Assembly (NCBI RefSeq): GCF_900496995.4
Contig: NC_044012.1
Span: 23,970,759-24,034,758 of the forward strand
Source: Aquila chrysaetos chrysaetos
Taxonomy: Eukaryota > Chordata > Aves > Accipitriformes > Accipitridae
Length of the DNA stretch: 64,000 nt
Direction: 5' to 3'
The notes beneath the pieces are model-generated. The model worked only from the letters and a program-made list of their open reading frames with translations. It ran no database searches and was not told where the DNA came from. Below are positions 9,186 to 20,147 of the stretch, piece by piece. Within the stretch, counting starts at the first letter, position 1. The number at the start of each line of letters is the position of its first letter. A program made the translations under genes and the position numbers.

Positions 9186-10012
9186 CTCACCATGAGTGCA
9201 GTATCAGCACCAGAACTGAAAAATCCCGCACCTCCTGCATCACTGGAGGGGTCTCAACACCCCACTCTCACAGCATGGCGCTGAGGCAGCGTGAAAACCC
9301 TATGCCCAGATCAATCTCCCTTGCAAATCAACATCTCTAGGCATCCCCTTCTTCCACAGGGACGGGCAATAATTCTGGGTGTGATCTATATCTTTCTCAG
9401 CAGCAGGGATGCAGCAAAAACCTGGATGCAGGCTTGTATCTGCATCTCTGGCAACCTTTCCGCAGCATCTCTAGCTCGACTGAGGGCAGAGCTAAATCCT
9501 GGAGTAGAGTTAATTGCTGCATCTCCCTCAGCATCATCACAGCATCCTCACTGCAGAAGCCATGAGAGATAAAGATGAAAGAGGATTTAGCTTACAACAC
9601 TGAACACTGACAATGATGAAGAAAGCTCTGTTCGTCATGATGAAAAATGCAGAAACCTGTGGTTTGAGCAGAGAAAGAAAAGAAAAAGCAGCTATCATGG
9701 TTTTATTTTAAGCAAGCTGCCAATCAAGGGTTTAATGTTTCTCTATGTGCATCTTCCATCGGAAAAAAATTAAGATGACATCAAAACAACAGGAAATATC
9801 CTGCTGTTCAACAATTGATCAAACCCTGTGACACGATTCCTTGCTGTGAACAAACACATTTTGCATTTCTAAACTGCATGAATTTTAGAGTATTGTTTAC
9901 TCCCAAACATCCTCTTAATTAGGGACAAACGTGAAAGGCAAGATGCTAACTGCAGTATGACTTGCTTAGAAGAATGAATGCTACCTGAGACTATGAGCTT
10001 TTACCTCAGGGT
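9186..10012. other. Noncoding, nothing recognised
   Basis: This is the 5' flank of the tRNA gene. One 93-codon frame (9291-9572 +) has no recognisable motif. I saw no repeat or promoter signature in it. Confidence 0.45.
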
Positions 10013-10500
10013 TGATGTGACCTGAAGACCCAACCTAAGCCAGCTCTTGCCAGCTGAGAACACCCCATACCAATGATAAAACAATAGAAGATTTACCCTT
10101 CAATAGAACCAGGCGTATAACCATGGTGAGAACCGCAACCAACCAGAATTTAGGATAAACACCACCACCACCTGTACAGGACATTGGTTTAGACCAATGA
10201 AGATCATCACACCACTGACCATACGCGTGTCCCACCTGCATGGGACAAGCACATACTTATCCTGCATGGGATAAGTACATACCGATTATGGGAGCAACAG
10301 TAACCAATTAGCCCACCCCTTAACATGAAAAATTTCATTGGCCTATACGACTGTATTGTCACATATATAATCCCTGCTTTCCTCTGCATCTGTCCTGTCC
10401 ACACATTAGGCTGGGGCACAACTATGCACATAGCTAATATATAAAAGAATAAATTCCCTTGGTAATTCTATGCTAAGCATCCTTGCCTCCCTCCTCAGCT
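10013..10500 (+). mobile_element. Probable solo LTR, family not recognised
   Basis: The block has LTR-like order: CCAAT-type motifs (ACCAATGA around 10194, ACCAATTA around 10294), a TATATAA box (10364-10370) and an AATAAA signal 84 bp downstream (10448-10453). In the putative U3 a 26-bp unit starting CCTGCATGGGA is repeated in tandem (about 10235-10286). This also forms an inverted repeat, ACTTATCC (10255-10262) with GGATAAGT (10269-10276). Edges are guesses: a TGTGACCTG start near 10016 is possible, and no target duplication was found. It could instead be a decayed promoter of another kind. Confidence 0.45.
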
Positions 10501-13500
10501 GGCAAAGAACTGACTTTTATGCAAATTGGGCTGTGAAGTCACATGGTGCTAACGAGAAGAGGCACAGCACTAACAATCTCAGCACATGTAATGCAAAACC
10601 AAAGAATTTGGGTTTCCTTTTACTGATGCTCTGGGGCTTTGGAAAGATTTATGGTTGTCTTGACAAACAAAATTCAGCTAGAACTGGTGGGAAAGAAGGC
10701 AGGGGTTTAACTTCTATCAGACAAAACTGCTGCAAGAGATACCCAGTAAATCGATAATCCTTGAAATAAATTAATCTGTGAACCAACTGTAATGCCAGTG
10801 TAGCACTGTAATCCCACCAATGCCTTGAGAAAACTCGAAAAAACCACCTATCTGCAGGGTGAACAAAGGCTGTGCTTAAAAAAATGTCATATAATAAATC
10901 TTAGACAAAGTTATAAAGCACCAATATAGAACAGAAAGGAAGGAAAAAAATCTCACACAGCCTGTGGCTGCACTATGTGTGTTCCTCATGGGAGGAGACA
11001 ACACTAATTCTTTTAATATGATTTTGGGAGGCTGTACCTCAACAGCAGTGCCTATTCTGAAGTCATTAAGAGTTTTGTCAGAAAGTGGAAAATCTGGAGA
11101 TGAAGTACTAAATCGCACAAACCTCAGAAGAATGACTGTGGCTTTATGGGCAGCTGCATCCCAGGAGCTGGGGGGGGCAGATAGGTTTCAAAAGAACTCC
11201 CATTCCTCCTGACTGGAGCTGGACTGGGGCTTGTGGCAGCTCTGTAACCTGCCTTTTGCTTCTGCCTGCCTATGCTCTCATACGTCTTCGGGTAACACAT
11301 AGCTCAGCAGCATGCATGCCCAAATTTTTACCAGCCAACTAGCATTCAGCATCTGGAGGAAAGCCTGCTCCAATCAGCCGTAATTGTACCAGAAACAGGT
11401 AAGGTCCAGGAGTTTGAGCAGGTCCTGGTGAAAATGACACATTTCCGACAGAGAAAGCATGGGAAGAACCTCCCACTGCAGGGAAATGGATATGCCACAG
11501 GCTGCAGCCCCCAAGAGCACCCCCTGATCAGCAGCACTGCTAGGAGTGCCACCAGAGTACCCCACTCACCTTCTCCCCATCCCAGCACATGCCCATGCTG
11601 GCACAAGGACATGGCCACGAGCCACATGGTACCAAATGCTCCCCACTGAATACTACAAAACAATGTGCAACTTTCAAACCCTTGGTACCTTCAGTAATTT
11701 GGCCAGTCTTCCCCAAGGTATTGACTGTGCCTGTTATCTCCATATGTGACATACTTGGAAAGCAGAGACTGGAGTGGGCAGCATAGATGCAGGTAGGTTA
11801 TTTTTGGTGCTGGGGGATGCCAATACACCCATTTCTGTGGGAAGAGATGACAAATTCAGTAAGCTGGGCAGCATGTTTTGAGATGAGCAATATCCCTCTT
11901 TCGATACAGACAGGGAAACGTTTATAATGTGTCCCCAGCACACAGAAATGTGATGGGAGTGAAAAAGCTGCAAGGGGTCCAAGCAAGGTGCAAATTGGCC
12001 CACAGCTCATCCCTGATTGCCTCCCAGTATCAAATCATTTGCTGCAGATGGGAAAAACATGAGCAAGGACGCAGTGGACCAGGGTGAACCAAGGTAATTT
12101 ACTACCTTATAAACAGCTGGGAAAGGCCTTTTGCAAGACAAAGACTTAAAGCAGTAAGATGGCTGCTGAAGCGTGTCTCACTTGAGCAGCAAGATACCAC
12201 CTCACGTCAAGTTGGTCTAGGGCAGCATCGTCTGTGTCGAGAGACTCAAAAATCTCATTGCACACCTAAATAAACAGCAATAGAAAATCTGTATCGGAGC
12301 TGCAACTGTTTTGTGGTACCATGGCTAAAGGTTTTATACACAACTACCCTGTTACCTAATAAAACCTTCTCCAAGAGTCACCAAAGAGCCAGTCCCACCA
12401 AGCTAAGGATAAAGCTTTAGAAGCTGTGTGCTTGCAGGCCACAAAGCCCATTAACCTGGGTATCCACAGTGGGGAAGGATTTTCCCCAAATCCTTACAAT
12501 TTGCAAGGTATATTCTTGTCTTTTTCCTAAACTTGTAATCCCTTCTTTATTACTTTTTTTCTTTTTTTACCAGCCATGTCAGAAGCACCCAAAATGCAGT
12601 CAGGTACCTTGCACTTGATTTGACCACCACCTTAGATGCGTCTTCAAACCCTCCAGTGCCTTTGTCTGCAGGACTGTGACTGGGCTCATCTAAAAGATGT
12701 CCATCAGTAACTCCTGCATTTTGCTCCCCCTGATAATTAACATGTTATCGTGAGACACAGAGCCAGTTTCAGAAGCTTTTGCCTTCAGTGCCATGGGCTG
12801 GCATTGGTGGCTGTACTGAAGCTTGCTGGGCAAGGGCACAACTCAGCAAGTGGCTGATTTTCTACAAGCTTACAGTTAAATTAAAGCAGATGCTCTTTTA
12901 AAATCAGCTCAGCTGTCATCTTAGTATCTAAGATTTATACAACTGTTTGATTTGCATTTTGCTGGAGTTAATCCCCACAGGAGTTATTTTTGCATCCCAG
13001 ATAAGATAGATGAAGCAAGAGGGCATGACTAGCTCCTGTTGGGAGGCTGAAGCAATAACCACCAGGGTAAAAAGAGGAGAGAGAGGAGCTGACATTTCTG
13101 GGGAGCAGGTTGGATCTCATCCACAAAGTAGAAAATTAAAACTGACACTGGGCCCAAGCAAAGATACCTCTGACCTATACTTGTAATTGCTGTTGTGAAA
13201 ATCATTGCAGGACTGAGAGACTGATGCCACACAGAGAAAGCAGAGCATAAGCACAGACTAAAAAATGCCAAGGCAGTGATAGAAAAGGAAGATCCCAGTA
13301 GAAACCCCAAATCTAACACCCTTTGCCTACAGAGCAACAATTTAAAAGTTGTGGACCAGAGGGTCGCCCTTTAGCCTGTTTTTTGGATGGAGCTGAGCGA
13401 GTTGGCTGAGACCAGATGCTGGAAATTAGGAGCATTACCTGGGTCTCCCTTGTCACGTCACCACCCACGGTAGTATAAACCCAATGGGGATCTCAAACAA

Positions 13501-15389
13501 ACATTCAGCAGCAAGCAGCCAGGGGATGCTTGGAACAATGGGGGTGTCCAGCATGGGCAGATTTACCCAAGAGGTTGAGAACATGTCCTCAGCTGGGATC
13601 CTCAAAATGGCTCCAGGAGGGAGGCACACACCAAACCAGGTATCCAAGACAGACCATGTTCCCAGTTCAGGGCAGTACAGAGAAAACACTGCCCTCTATC
13701 TGGCACACCCAGAAGGGCTGAGCTCCAGCCTGGCAGCACCTCGGGTGGCCAAGGTCAGCTTTCCTGCCATCTTAACAGAGGCTGGAGACTTAAGCCCCCT
13801 TGATCATCCTCACCACCAGCTCTTCAGGGACAACTAATGACAATGAGATCTGGTTGGCACCCCATCCCTACTGGCTTCACATAACTGTGCAACACCTAAT
13901 TTTGGCTCTCACTTGGGCATTGGGAATGAAGCCAACACTGTACTCAGAAGCGAAGCCACCTGCAAAGCAGCAAACAGCCTGTGCAGAGCTCAACAGCCAT
14001 TGGAGATGCTACCCCACCCACATCAGCAGATGGAGATCAAGTCAGGAACTGGGCAAAAAAACCACCTTTCCTCCCAACTGTGCAGTTAGTGGTACCACAG
14101 CCCTACGAAAAGAGGAGATAGGACCTTCCAGACCCAAGGCCTAGAAACCTTTACCACAAAAAACAAGGATAAAATCCTCCCACTCACTATCCTACAAGGA
14201 CTTCCCAAAACTTAATATTATGCTATTAGTGGCAATATCAAGAACATGGGCACATGCTTAAGCAGGGAGGATGCTGTAACCTTAGCGTTCGTCAGCCTGC
14301 AAAACAGACGCATCACAGGGGATCCAAACTAGCAGAGACAGCGACAACGCACCTTTAGAAACACTCACAAGAGTCTGCTAGAAAGCAGGTTAGGTGCGCT
14401 CCCACTGCTACCCATCAAGAAGTGCCACCTTCCATGCACACACATACAATTATAGACACATAACCAAATTTCATATGCAAATTTCATCAGCAAGATGGTG
14501 TTTCTAAGAAATCTCTGCCACAGAGTCTACAGCAACAATACTTTGATTGGAAGCATCCAGAAGGCAAAACCAGTCCCTTTCTTTATTCTTCACAGAAAAC
14601 TGGTATTAGCGATCTGCGCACGCTGCTACCATCATGACACCCAAAAAGCTTTTAGGTGTGATGGAGCCTGATGTCTCCAGCAGGACAGAGCCATTCATGA
14701 TGCACATATTCAGGGCAGATTTTAGGGTCAAGGGACTGGAAGGTCTCCTTTCTTCCAAGGAGTGCCGATCCACCAATTCTAACAAAGCATCATGTTATTT
14801 TCACTAAAAAACAAAACAAAACAAACCAAACCACAAGGATTTTATCCCTAAAATGACTTATTTAGCTGCAAATAGCCATCCATCCCCTAGTGCTATGCTT
14901 CATGTATTGTGCCTCAGTTTACTGTGGATACCTGGCTGTGTCAGCACAGCATGGGCACAACCTGCCCGATTTCTCCACACGCAACTGACCACTCCCAGAG
15001 CAGGGCATGGCAGTGACACCCACCCAGCATCTCCCAGCACCAGAGCAGGCAGCGCTGGGTCAGCTGCTTGCCCAAGCTCTGCCAAGTCCCTTCCACCCCC
15101 AGGCTCTTTCTAATCTCAATGTTTCAGGTTTTGTCTCTTCTCTAAAGAAGAACCAAACAAGCAAACAAACAAACAAAAAAACCCAAACCACAATCACTCA
15201 CAGGATTTGTCTGGTAACCCAAATCCTGTCTATCACTTACGCTTGTCACTCAGCCTGACATATTCACCTCTGTGCCACCTCTGCTGCTCCCAGGTCTTGC
15301 CTTCAGCTCTCTTTTCCTTCCAGCAACTTGGTATTGCTGCCTGCGTCCCCTCCACACCCGCCCAGGACACTCTTTCGGCCAGCTCAGGT
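10501..15389. other. Noncoding, nothing recognised
   Basis: About 4.9 kb without a recognisable gene. Frames of 100-117 codons (13484-13837 +, 13800-14144 +, 13029-13340 -) show no domain, and neighbouring frames overlap randomly. A-rich simple stretches occur at about 14803-14835 and 15147-15185. Confidence 0.45.
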
Positions 15390-15691
15390 GTCTCCTGAAT
15401 CGGCCCCAGCCACGCTTCTCCTGCCGCATCAGCGCAGGCCTCGCTCGCTCCAGAAGGCAAAGGCTTCCCCGCTGGCCGGGCAGCCTGTGGCAGGGCGAGG
15501 GGCCTCTCCGGGCGCTTTTCCTGCGCCTCAGGCCACGCACAAAGCCCCGCACCCGTGGCTCCGGCCCTCCCCGCATCTCCGGCCCCCGTCCTCTCCCCTC
15601 TCCCTTCAACTTTCCCCAGCTCCGTCGCCCCGCTCCTCTGCTGGGTTCGCCTGTGCCTTCTCCTTGGATTCCTCCCTCTTTTCCGGCGCTA

Positions 15692-15710
15692 CCCCCCCCC
15701 CCCCCCCCCC
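15692..15710. repeat. Poly-C tract (19 C)
   Basis: An uninterrupted run of 19 C inside the CpG island. Such runs are prone to length change and to sequencing or assembly error, so the frame across it should not be trusted. Confidence 0.9.
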
Positions 15711-15779
15711 GCTTTCTTTGTCCCCTCTCGGACTGCCCTTTCCGCCCAGGGCGGCCCGGCGGCCGGAGTTTCCATGGGA

Positions 15780-16037
15780 ATGGAGGCGGCGGCTGGGGCC
15801 CTCGGCGACGGGGAAGAGCACAAAGGCAAGGGGAGGACGGAGGAGAAGGGCCGAGGACGCAGGGTCGCGCTCCGGCAGGCCCGGGGGATAACGCAGCCCC
15901 TTCCCGCGGCTGCCGGCCGGGCTCTTGGGACGCAGGGAGCCCCTCGAAGGCTGTTTACTCACTGGGACCTGTGTGTGAAGGTTTGGGGGTTTTTTTCTTC
16001 CACTGGAAGGGAGAAGCAACAAAGACAAACCAAGTAA
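15780..16037 (+). CDS. Candidate first coding exon in CpG island (hypothetical)
   Basis: The ATG at 15780-15782 has G at -3 and G at +4, a strong initiation context; an in-frame ATG at 15774 has weaker context. The frame starts MEAAAGALGDGEEHKGKGRT and runs 85 codons to the stop at 16035-16037. Ala/Gly-rich then Lys/Arg/Glu-rich composition is common in first exons of vertebrate nuclear proteins, but also in random GC-rich sequence. No domain was recognised. No convincing donor was found (an AAG/GTTTGG near 15980 is weak), and no downstream exon was identified. It may be 5' UTR or chance. Unspliced, it would give an 85-residue basic peptide. Confidence 0.2.
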   Translation: MEAAAGALGDGEEHKGKGRTEEKGRGRRVALRQARGITQPLPAAAGRALGTQGAPRRLFTHWDLCVKVWGFFSSTGREKQQRQTK

Positions 16038-16130
16038 TATTCAATGTGGAACGTCCCGGTCCCCGGCGTGGCTGCGAGGGCTGTGCCTGCAGCCAGGAGC
16101 ACGGAGGAGAGGAGCCCCTCGCTGCCGCGA

Positions 16131-18280
16131 TGAAAGCAGCAGAGCTGGTCTACAGCTTTCTGTAAAAACAATGACTGTCTCTGCCTAACGTGGTTTGCCA
16201 CGCAGAGGCACGACAGACAGGTGGAATAAAAGCCGGGGCGTGACAAAAAGCAAAGTGCATAAGCAACACCCTCTGGTATGGCCGTGAGCTGGGGTTTTGC
16301 TTTAATTTATGGTTCTCGCATTATTCTCTTTCTTCTTGAGGAATAAAAGAATAAAAATTGAGAGGTATCTAACACAAAGGGAAGGTAAAAGGGGGGTCTC
16401 TAAGGAGGTTTAGTCAGACAGCAGGACGAAACTGCCTCTGCAGATCCAATTTGTGCATGTCACCTGGCATTGCTGAGCTCTACCTAAGCGGAAAGGACTG
16501 AGTGGCCATGTCTCATCTTCACAGCCCTTATCCCTCTTAGAGTTCCAGCTCTCTCAGATTTGTCTGCAGACAGTTCCTCTACCTCTACAGCTGGGACTCT
16601 GGGAGTCTTGCCTTTTCCTCCTCCTGCTCCTCCCAGAAAAGTTCCTTTACTTTAGAGGCCTACATGGAAATTAGATGTACGTACACATCTCTATCCAGGT
16701 AGCACAAGATAGTTACAGAAAAGGCTTCTATTTCCAATAGAAATGAGAAAGAGAAAATTTTTAAATTAACCAGAAAGGAGCAGCTATTTCTGCTCTGCAT
16801 GATGCACTTACACCAGAGGATGGTGAAGACGCAGAATTTATTTTTTTTTTTCCACCTGGAGCAAGCAAAGAGGGTGTCAAAGATGTTCCTAAGGCCAAAG
16901 AGCTTTTTGTCAGCACATCCAGATCAATCACGTCCAAGAGATAATAAATAACTGGCCAACAGAACATCAAGAGGATTCAAGTTTCACTAATTCATGGGAC
17001 ATTGAAAAGCAAAGAGGAAAGCTTAAGTGAAGCCAATACTTCTGGAGACTTAATAGGATTCTCAGTCACAAGCTTGTCCATATCACACCTCTCACATGCA
17101 AATTAACTATATTATCTCCAACTAACTGAGGATAATTTTTATCAGGTTGTGAATTTGTTTATAAAGGTGATTAACTCCAGATTTTTCCCCTCTCTCTCTC
17201 TCTTACAGCCTGCTCAGGTCAGCTGCATTTCTTCCTTGCCTGTAACAGCCCTGTTCTCTGCCCCACTCCTTTAGCTCTCCACTCGCATGCACATGCTCCT
17301 TGCAGGGAGGCACTGATATGGGGGGGGAATCTGAATTGCACCCTGCAAGGCTGCATGTCTGTAACAAGTAAGGCTTTTAATCTGGAAATGCACATTTATA
17401 TCAAGATGCTAGAATCCATTATAATTGGGTAAAAAATGAAGCAAATAGTAATTATAAATAGAAGATTGTTGATTTAACACTCAATTCTGTCAACATTTCA
17501 TAGTGGTTGATTTTAATTTTCTAGGATTTAACTTTTCTATCAGTTATTCAAATGTAATGACTAACTGCTTATAAGGCTCGCAGAGGGCATGAAGGCTGGA
17601 GGGTGGGGGGTAGTGGAGAGGATGGACCCCTAGGTGGGTCACTCTATGTACTGGGAAACTCAAAACCATTTGTTTCAATACGGGCAAATACAAGGATTGG
17701 TGCATGGGGTCAGAGCAAGTCACACTCAGCCCAGTGTCTCACTGCCACCGAGAGCTGTTGAAAAAAGGCTATAAATCCCAGGAAGTATGGAGTGCCATTT
17801 CTCCAACTCCTTTTTAGGGACCTTCTGACTCAGAAGGTGCATTTTAGCTTTTTTTTTTTTTTTTTTTTTTTTGGGGTTTTTCTCCCTTCAATGTTCCCAG
17901 TCACTCAGGGGAACTTTTAGCACTCCATGTGGCAAGGACTTCCACAGTGCTGCCCAGCTGTCCTAATGCCTTGTCTTCTCCCTCCCATTCCCACCTCCTC
18001 CCATCCTAGAGTCTCACCTCACTTCCCTTGGGCTCAGTCTTCCAATGGCTCACGTTGCCTGCTACAGCCAGGTAGGTAGCTTAGCTCCATCCTACCATGA
18101 AAGGGCTCACAGGCAGCTCCTACCAGCACTTTCACAGGAGTATGGAAAGAAAGCATCTATGGGATGGAAGAAGCTCTTTATCAACTAAGTCAACCCACCT
18201 GCAGCTGCAGCAGTGCCTCCCCACATCAGACTCAGCACCCTCCGAGTCAACAGTAGTTAAAAGCCAGGCAAGAAGCATCT
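16131..18280. other. Noncoding, AT-rich, nothing recognised
   Basis: Downstream of the CpG island. It includes a pyrimidine tract with a TTACAG acceptor-like end at about 17188-17208 and a long T run, but no frame above 70 codons and no recognisable exon. Confidence 0.4.
17849..17872. repeat. Poly-T tract (24 T)
   Basis: 24 consecutive T followed by GGGG. On the minus strand it would read as a poly-A tail, but no retroelement body was recognised next to it. Confidence 0.85.
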
Positions 18281-18345
18281 GCTTTGGGTGGGGTTGGGCT
18301 AGATGATCTCCAGACCAATACAGGCTACTCAGTGATGCTACGGAA
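18281..18345 (+). mobile_element. Short CR1 3'-end-like fragment, diverged
   Basis: GGTTGGGCTAGATGATCTCC resembles the conserved CR1 3' end (GGTTGGACTAGATGATCTCC from memory). The sequence after it has lost the usual tail and ATTCTATG repeats, so this is a diverged scrap. Confidence 0.5.
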
Positions 18346-20064
18346 GGTTAGACCTCAGGCTGGGAGTTGCATTTCAAGGGGGAGGGGAGGACCAAAACCC
18401 AGGGCAAAGCCATGTGGCTCATCCCATCCTGTTCCTGGGAGAGGTGCCTACCTGCTGTTTCCCTGAGGAGCATCCACAGCTCAGCATCTTCCCAAGCCTG
18501 GTGGCTCACTTTGAGTGTGGCTTTGAGTTGTGGGATGCCCTGACCATAAAGAGCTTTATGGTGAGTCTTAGTCACATTTATTCCCTCTCTAACATCCCCT
18601 TATGCTGTGCTTTAGTTGTTCTGTTTTCATATATGCCCACTTGGTGCCAGTGTTACTCCATGTTTCTCCTCCGTAGCAAAGCAGCAGGTGTGAGAGCCTG
18701 TAGTAGAGCAGGAAAAAAATGTCCAGGGCAAGCCAAACAGAAGGAAGTTTGGGAAAATAAAATAGGATTGTCACAAGACCCATGAAGACAGTTACTGCAA
18801 AGTTTTCCTACAGCAAGACTGTTTCTTCATGCAATGGAGAGGTAGAGAGGTGCTGGTCCTCCAGCTAACCTACCTGGCCATGGGAGCTCAAGCACTAAGG
18901 CAACATCAGATCTAACTACTCCATCATCTGTTTAGGGTATCCTCAGCGTGCTTGAACACCCTGGGGACAGGCAGATGGGGGCTGAGCAAGAGACTGGCAC
19001 TCTCTGAGGCAGCTCAGGCAGGGACTCAGTGCCCCTGGCTCAGCTGAAATGGGACTCCTGGACCCATGGGCAGATGGTGTGAGGTGAGGCTCGTTAGGAT
19101 GATTAAGGCCTATTAGTGCCTTCAAGGCCACCGCTATTGTGGTGGCATAAAAAGCAAGCTCAACTAGCAGCTCCTGGCCCAGTCATCTAAGCTAAGCATG
19201 ACATGAGTACCCGCAAAGTAGTGTTCTACCAACTTCTACCTTCACATCTGCAGACCAAGGACCTCACTGGGCTGTTTCTTCAACCAAAATGAAGGGACTG
19301 TCCCCAAACCTTGGTGGAGAGGTCCCCTCTGATCTGTTCAAAATTGCGTGTGTTAAAGAAAGAGGACTGAGCAAGGCATTGAGCTCACGAGCTGGTACTT
19401 TGGAGGAGATGTCCTGGTAGATTCAGGACCAAAAGAATGAGGCTCACCTCCTTAGCCAGGGGCAAACTGGATCAGGCAGCTGAAGGAGTCCAGAAATGGC
19501 TTCAGCATAGGTAAAGGTGCTTCCTGCCTGCATAGTCCTACGCTGCAGTAAGGTAGGGATTTTGCAGACAGACAGCATCTCTGAAACCCTTTTTGGGGCA
19601 GTTTATGGAAGATCTTCAGGTACACAAGGAGTACGTGCAAACTGGCCCAGAGGCAGTCCTGCAGGGGCAAGAAAAGTATACCCACAAGAAGCACTCATTT
19701 CCCAAGGCCTTGGAGGACATGCACCCATCTGATCCTTTGCTCATCACTGTCCCTTGTATTCCCCAAGTCCAGTGTGAGCATCCGAGGGGAACGTGAGCGT
19801 GAGTTAGGATTTGCTGTATCCTGTAGCCTGATAGAGGCAAGGCTCCATGTCCCAGGTTGTGCCAGGGGTGAGACTGAGCGTGTACTGTCAACAGGCACGT
19901 ACACAAACACACACACAAGCAGCCAGCCACAGTAACCAACACAGGCAGAAAAAGCACTACTCCACAAACACAAACAGCACCAATGGCCTTGTGCTGTTCC
20001 AGCTGATCAGGATGAAAGCCTCTTAGTGGAAAATACATATACATATAAACATGAAGATCCCTTC
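18346..20064. other. Noncoding, nothing recognised
   Basis: No recognisable gene. The longest frames are 142 codons (19616-20044 -) and 123 codons (18414-18785 +), both without a motif. A short CA-rich stretch lies near 19900-19920. Confidence 0.4.
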
Positions 20065-20147
20065 AGAACATGGTTTAGTGGGCATGGTTGATGGTTGGAC
20101 TCGATGATCTTGAAGGTCTTTTCCAACCTAAATGATTCTATGATTCA
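20065..20147 (+). mobile_element. CR1 LINE 3' end
   Basis: TGGTTTAGTGGGCATGGTTG is followed by GGTTGGACTCGATGATCTTG and a terminal ATTCTATGATTC. This is the diagnostic 3' end of avian CR1 elements, with the 8-bp ATTCTATG terminal motif. Only about 80 bp is present, a severely 5'-truncated insertion on the + strand, which is the usual fate of CR1 copies. Confidence 0.9.

Larger units (their letters stand above)
15390..16130 (+). promoter_or_regulatory. CpG island, candidate host promoter
   Basis: About 740 bp of markedly GC- and CpG-rich sequence stands out from AT-richer flanks. It contains TTCCGGCG (ETS-like) near 15680, GGGCGGCCCGGCGGCC near 15750, a pyrimidine-rich stretch at about 15640-15690 and a 19-C run (15692-15710). 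No TATA box was seen, as is usual for CpG-island promoters. No retroelement signature was recognised here, unlike the CpG-rich block at 23.5-24.1 kb. The + direction is inferred from the well-placed ATG at 15780, so direction is uncertain. Confidence 0.5.

Noticed and set aside
15272..16165. 297-codon + frame across the CpG island
   Set aside because: It has no supporting context, passes through the 19-C run, and is Pro/Arg-rich as expected for stop-poor GC-rich DNA. Only the ATG at 15780 in another frame is worth keeping as a candidate.
17188..17215. Splice acceptor (pyrimidine tract then TTACAG)
   Set aside because: The tract is convincing but no open frame or donor follows at exon-like distance, so it is most likely a chance CT-rich stretch.
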